A stretch of DNA of 64,000 nucleotides from Pseudomonas viridiflava (GTDB taxonomy: Bacteria; Pseudomonadota; Gammaproteobacteria; Pseudomonadales; Pseudomonadaceae). The stretch spans positions 1 through 64,000 of the forward strand of contig NZ_UPSE01000533.1 of NCBI RefSeq assembly GCF_900573885.1. The letters are read 5' to 3'. The position numbers were made by a program, and so were the translations under genes. Under the pieces are notes generated by a model that was not told the DNA's origin, did no database searches, and was given only the letters and a program-made list of their open reading frames with translations. Below, one piece after another: positions 61,615 through 64,000 of the stretch (positions are counted from its first letter, which is position 1; each line of letters opens with the position of its first letter).

Positions 61615-62391
61615 ATGTTCAAACCGTTCCCTCTGCAACGCGCCATCCTGGCGCTTGTGCTGGCCAGTGCTGCCGGCTGTTCCTCGAACAACAATGCCGT
61701 GTATGAGCACGAGAATTTTGCCGACTCCGGTACGTTTTCCCGTAACTACGCGAGCAACGATACCGCCTCGTGCGAAGCCGCACGCCGGGCGCTATTGAGT
61801 CAGGGCTACATCATTACCAGCGCCGACCCGAAGCAAATCAGCGGGCACAAGAGCTTTCAGCAGTCAGGCGACGACCATCTGGAAATCACCTTTAACGTGG
61901 TGTGCACCGACGGCGGCTCGTCCGACCATCACTCGACGATGTTCGCCAATGCGCTGCAAGACCGGTATGCCCTGAAGAAGCTCAACAACTCCGCGAGCCT
62001 GGGCGTGGGCGTGCTGGGTTCGGTGTCGATGCCGATTGGTTCGACCGATGATTCGCTGGTGAAAGTGGCCAGCGAAACGGTGTCGTCGGCGAAATTTTAC
62101 GAGCGTTTTTTCGCCCTGGTGGAAGTGTTTTTGCCGCCGCCAGCGAAAGCGGCCGAGCCCGCCCCTGAGCCCGCTCCCGTGCCGCAACAGCTCGGGGTTC
62201 CGGAACCCCAGGCCGCTGCGCCTGCCGAAGCGCCGGTTATTCAGGAAGTGATAACGCCGGTAATCGAACCGCCTGCCGCGCCGGCACTTGAACCGCTGGA
62301 CGAGCCGCCGCTGGAGCCGATGATCATTCTGCGACCGAAAACCGAAGCGCCAGCGAATACAAGCGAACCCGGCTCTACGCCGCAGCCGTGA
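61615..62391 (+). CDS. DUF2242 lipoprotein
   Basis: 258 residues: a lipoprotein signal ending SAAGC (Cys near 22), a DUF2242 domain (about 35-185) with FSRNYASNDTASCEAARRALLSQGY, ISGHKSFQQSGDDHLEITFNVVC and FYERFFALVEVFL, then a Pro/Glu/Ala-rich tail (PAPEPAPVPQQ) likely to span the periplasm. Function unknown. It is divergent from the acyl-CoA synthetase. The tail makes it longer than the conserved domain. Confidence 0.85.
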   Translation: MFKPFPLQRAILALVLASAAGCSSNNNAVYEHENFADSGTFSRNYASNDTASCEAARRALLSQGYIITSADPKQISGHKSFQQSGDDHLEITFNVVCTDGGSSDHHSTMFANALQDRYALKKLNNSASLGVGVLGSVSMPIGSTDDSLVKVASETVSSAKFYERFFALVEVFLPPPAKAAEPAPEPAPVPQQLGVPEPQAAAPAEAPVIQEVITPVIEPPAAPALEPLDEPPLEPMIILRPKTEAPANTSEPGSTPQP

Positions 62392-62395
62392 CCTG

Positions 62396-62469
62396 TTGGG
62401 CTTCGCTGTGCTCAACCCAACCTACGGAAGTCGTAGGACCGGTCCGCGCTTGGTGAGCGCAGCGAAGCA
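62396..62469. repeat. Inverted pair of the GTAGGTTGGG element
   Basis: TTGGGCTTCGCTGTGCTCAA and CCCAACCTAC (62396-62425) face a variant right unit GTAGGACCGGTCCGCG to GCAGCGAAGCA (62432-62469). It sits between the convergent DUF2242 and sixA genes and is arranged like the 1781 pair. Confidence 0.7.
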
Positions 62470-62479
62470 CAGCAGGTCG

Positions 62480-62938
62480 TCACTCCGGATGGTTCAGCGA
62501 CACCAGTGCCATCAACCCCGCCGCCGCAAAATCCCCCTCCAGCTCTACCAAGCTCGCGGTGCGCAAGGCCACTGGCTGTTGGCGATGGCCGTGGATCAAC
62601 AGGCCGGCCAGCTCGCCGAGAAACGGGTTGTGGCTGACGAGCAGAATCTCGCTTTCTTCCCGCTCATCCAGATAGACCAATGCTTCGCGCAGGCTGCTTT
62701 CCGGGGTCGCCCACGGCGCCGTGCCGATTGCGCTGCGAAAGCCGATGGCCTGGCGCACCAACTCGGCGCTCTGCTGGGCGCGCAGATAGGGACTGGCGAG
62801 AATGGCGCTGATGGGCCGCCCTTTCAGGTGCTCGGCGCTACTGAGCACCTCGTCGCGGCCGTTCGGCGTCAACGGCCGCTCGGCATCGGTGGGGGCTTGG
62901 GGAAAGGCCTCACCGTGGCGCAGTAACCACAGGCGCAT
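62480..62938 (-). CDS. sixA: Phosphohistidine phosphatase SixA
   Basis: 152 residues of the small histidine-phosphatase family: catalytic LLRHGEA (His8) at the N terminus, SPYLRAQQSAELV with the phosphate-binding Arg, and LLVSHNPFLGELAGLL with the second His. E. coli SixA removes phosphate from Hpt domains of phosphorelay kinases and from the nitrogen PTS, so this protein could act on the two Hpt domains encoded at 18.8-24.7 kb; that link is inference. Its ATG overlaps the DUF4389 stop by one base (TGATG). Confidence 0.92.
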   Translation of the reverse strand: MRLWLLRHGEAFPQAPTDAERPLTPNGRDEVLSSAEHLKGRPISAILASPYLRAQQSAELVRQAIGFRSAIGTAPWATPESSLREALVYLDEREESEILLVSHNPFLGELAGLLIHGHRQQPVALRTASLVELEGDFAAAGLMALVSLNHPE

Positions 62939-63288
62939 CAGAGCTTCGGCTCTTCGTCACGCACAGGGTGCGGGGCCGGCGGAATGCTGTGCGCCGCTTC
63001 ACCGTCCGGGGTGCGCGCGGCGGGCCAGTCGGCAAACGGCCAGGGTTTTTCTTCGGTGTTGAAGGTGCCGAAGCGGCCGATTTGCGCCAGGTACTGGCTC
63101 ACGCTGTCGCCAAAGGCCAGCATGCTGGCATTCGGTGCGCCGTAAAACAGGCGATAGCACAATTGCAGCAGCACAACGAAGCCCAGCAGGGTGGCCGCTA
63201 CCTGCCAGCACAGGGCGAACACCAGCATCCAGACAATGCGCAAGCCGATGGACTCGCGCTCGAGGTTCTTGTTGGGGGTGTCGCTCAT
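62938..63288 (-). CDS. DUF4389 family membrane protein
   Basis: 116 residues: a membrane helix (WMLVFALCWQVAATLLGFVVLLQ, about 19-41) followed by a conserved-looking helical segment (CYRLFYGAPNASMLAFGDSVSQYLAQIGRF) and a proline-rich, acidic tail. The DUF4389 pattern is common in Pseudomonas next to sixA and gpsA, as here. Function unknown. AAGGAAC precedes the ATG. It probably forms an operon with gpsA upstream and sixA downstream. Confidence 0.85.
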   Translation of the reverse strand: MSDTPNKNLERESIGLRIVWMLVFALCWQVAATLLGFVVLLQLCYRLFYGAPNASMLAFGDSVSQYLAQIGRFGTFNTEEKPWPFADWPAARTPDGEAAHSIPPAPHPVRDEEPKL

Positions 63289-63312
63289 GGCATGTTCCTT
63301 TTCAAGAAGCGG

Positions 63313-64000
63313 TCAGAAACCGGTGGTGGAAATAAAGTCGACGTCGGTTTTCGGCTCGGCCAGCATCAGCCGCTCGATCACCTGCGCCAGGGTACGACCC
63401 TCGAAGAGGATGGCGTGCAAACCGGTTACCAGTGGCATGTAGGTCTGCAACTCTTCGGATTTCACCTTGAGCACTTTAAGCGTGTTCACACCTTCTGCCA
63501 CTTCGCCCAGGCGAGTCACAGCGTCTTCCAGGGTCAGGCCTTCGCCCAAGGCGTAGCCCACCTGAAAGTTGCGGCTTTTCGGCGACGAGCAGGTGACGAT
63601 CAGGTCGCCAACGCCGGCCAGACCGAGAAAGGTCATGGGGTTGGCGCCGAGCTTCACGGCGAAGCGGGTCATTTCGGCGAGCGCGCGGGTAATCAGCATG
63701 CTCTTGGTGTTCTCGCCCATCTCCAGCGCGGCAGCCATGCCGGCGATGATGGCGTAGACGTTTTTCAGCGCACCGCCCAGTTCCACGCCAAACCGGTCGC
63801 CACTGGCGTATACGCGGAAGGTGCGACCGTGCAGCGCACTTTGCACGCGCTGGCAGAGCTCTTCGTCTTCGCTGGCGACTACCGTAGCGGTCAGTTCATG
63901 GCCGGCAATTTCCTTCGCCAGATTCGGCCCGGACAACACGCCGATACGCGCCTGCGGGGCGATTTCTTCGATGATCTGGCTCATCAGCTTGAAGGTCTGC
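63313..64000 (-). CDS. gpsA: NAD(P)H-dependent glycerol-3-phosphate dehydrogenase, 5' end outside window
   Basis: The C-terminal 229 residues of GpsA, open at the window edge. It makes sn-glycerol-3-phosphate for phospholipid synthesis. Visible motifs are IGVLSGPNLAKEIA, the catalytic Lys region GGALKNVYAIIAGMA, TFLGLAGVGDLIVTCSSPKSRNFQVGYALGEG and a closing region with LMLAEPKTDVDF. The reading frame continues to base 64000 with QTFKL before the Met at 63984, so that Met is internal. Confidence 0.95.
   Translation of the reverse strand, partial: QTFKLMSQIIEEIAPQARIGVLSGPNLAKEIAGHELTATVVASEDEELCQRVQSALHGRTFRVYASGDRFGVELGGALKNVYAIIAGMAAALEMGENTKSMLITRALAEMTRFAVKLGANPMTFLGLAGVGDLIVTCSSPKSRNFQVGYALGEGLTLEDAVTRLGEVAEGVNTLKVLKVKSEELQTYMPLVTGLHAILFEGRTLAQVIERLMLAEPKTDVDFISTTGF

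Overview
This 64 kb window looks like a chromosomal stretch of a Pseudomonas-type gammaproteobacterium. The evidence is high GC coding with strong Shine-Dalgarno sites, a set of typical pseudomonad genes (ppnN, nhaA, a TriABC-like pump with two adaptors, PlsC, a CorA-type transporter, UppP, AmtB, the YqjD/YqjE/YqjK trio, dgt, yggL, dacB, DUF4892, DUF2242, sixA, gpsA), and dispersed intergenic palindromes of the kind common in Pseudomonas. No integrase, transposase, phage gene or CRISPR array was seen.

Layout. 0.4-8 kb: the nucleotide hydrolase PpnN, a flavin reductase, a trypsin-like protease, NhaA, a periplasmic binding protein and a hybrid histidine kinase. 8-18.4 kb: a DUF4142 protein, an acidic Pro-rich protein, a Rieske/FAD reductase, a tightly coupled MFP-MFP-RND operon, then a DUF3182-like protein overlapping an alpha/beta hydrolase. 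18.4-26.4 kb: a signalling island with a degenerate receiver, a large dCache/PAS/HisKA/REC/REC/Hpt kinase, a divergent REC-EAL protein, a REC-Hpt protein, a REC-LuxR regulator, another degenerate receiver and a small secreted Pro/Thr-rich protein. Its architecture recalls the Roc (SadARS) phosphorelay, and the genes from 22.4 to 26 kb are visibly AT-richer than their surroundings. 26.6-28.7 kb: one open frame joining EgtB and EgtD, the two core enzymes of ergothioneine synthesis. tRNA-Ser(GGA) follows.

29-42 kb: a crotonase, PlsC, a CorA-type transporter; then a minus-strand group (UppP, a SnoaL-AraC fusion regulator, an FAD amine oxidase, a cupin, a polyamine-binding protein) that looks like an amine-use cluster. 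An MCP with an unrecognised partner protein, AmtB and the YqjD/E/K-type membrane trio follow. 42-53 kb: an EAL protein with a sensor-like tail, dGTPase, a FUSC-like membrane protein, an HD-GYP protein with an unusually long insert in its catalytic domain, YggL, PBP4 and a GGDEF cyclase. 53-64 kb: DUF945, an AI-2E-family permease, DUF4892, two overlapping alpha/beta hydrolases, a hotdog thioesterase with an acyl-CoA synthetase, a DUF2242 lipoprotein, SixA, DUF4389 and the partial gpsA.

The strongest points for follow-up are the EgtB-EgtD fusion, whose domain order is the reverse of fungal Egt1; the signalling cluster in which three receiver-like domains have all lost the phospho-acceptor aspartate; and the nested symmetrical repeat block at 58.4-59.2 kb. 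Four cyclic-di-GMP enzymes (two EAL, one HD-GYP, one GGDEF) lie in the window. All family names come from reading the translations; no database search was run.
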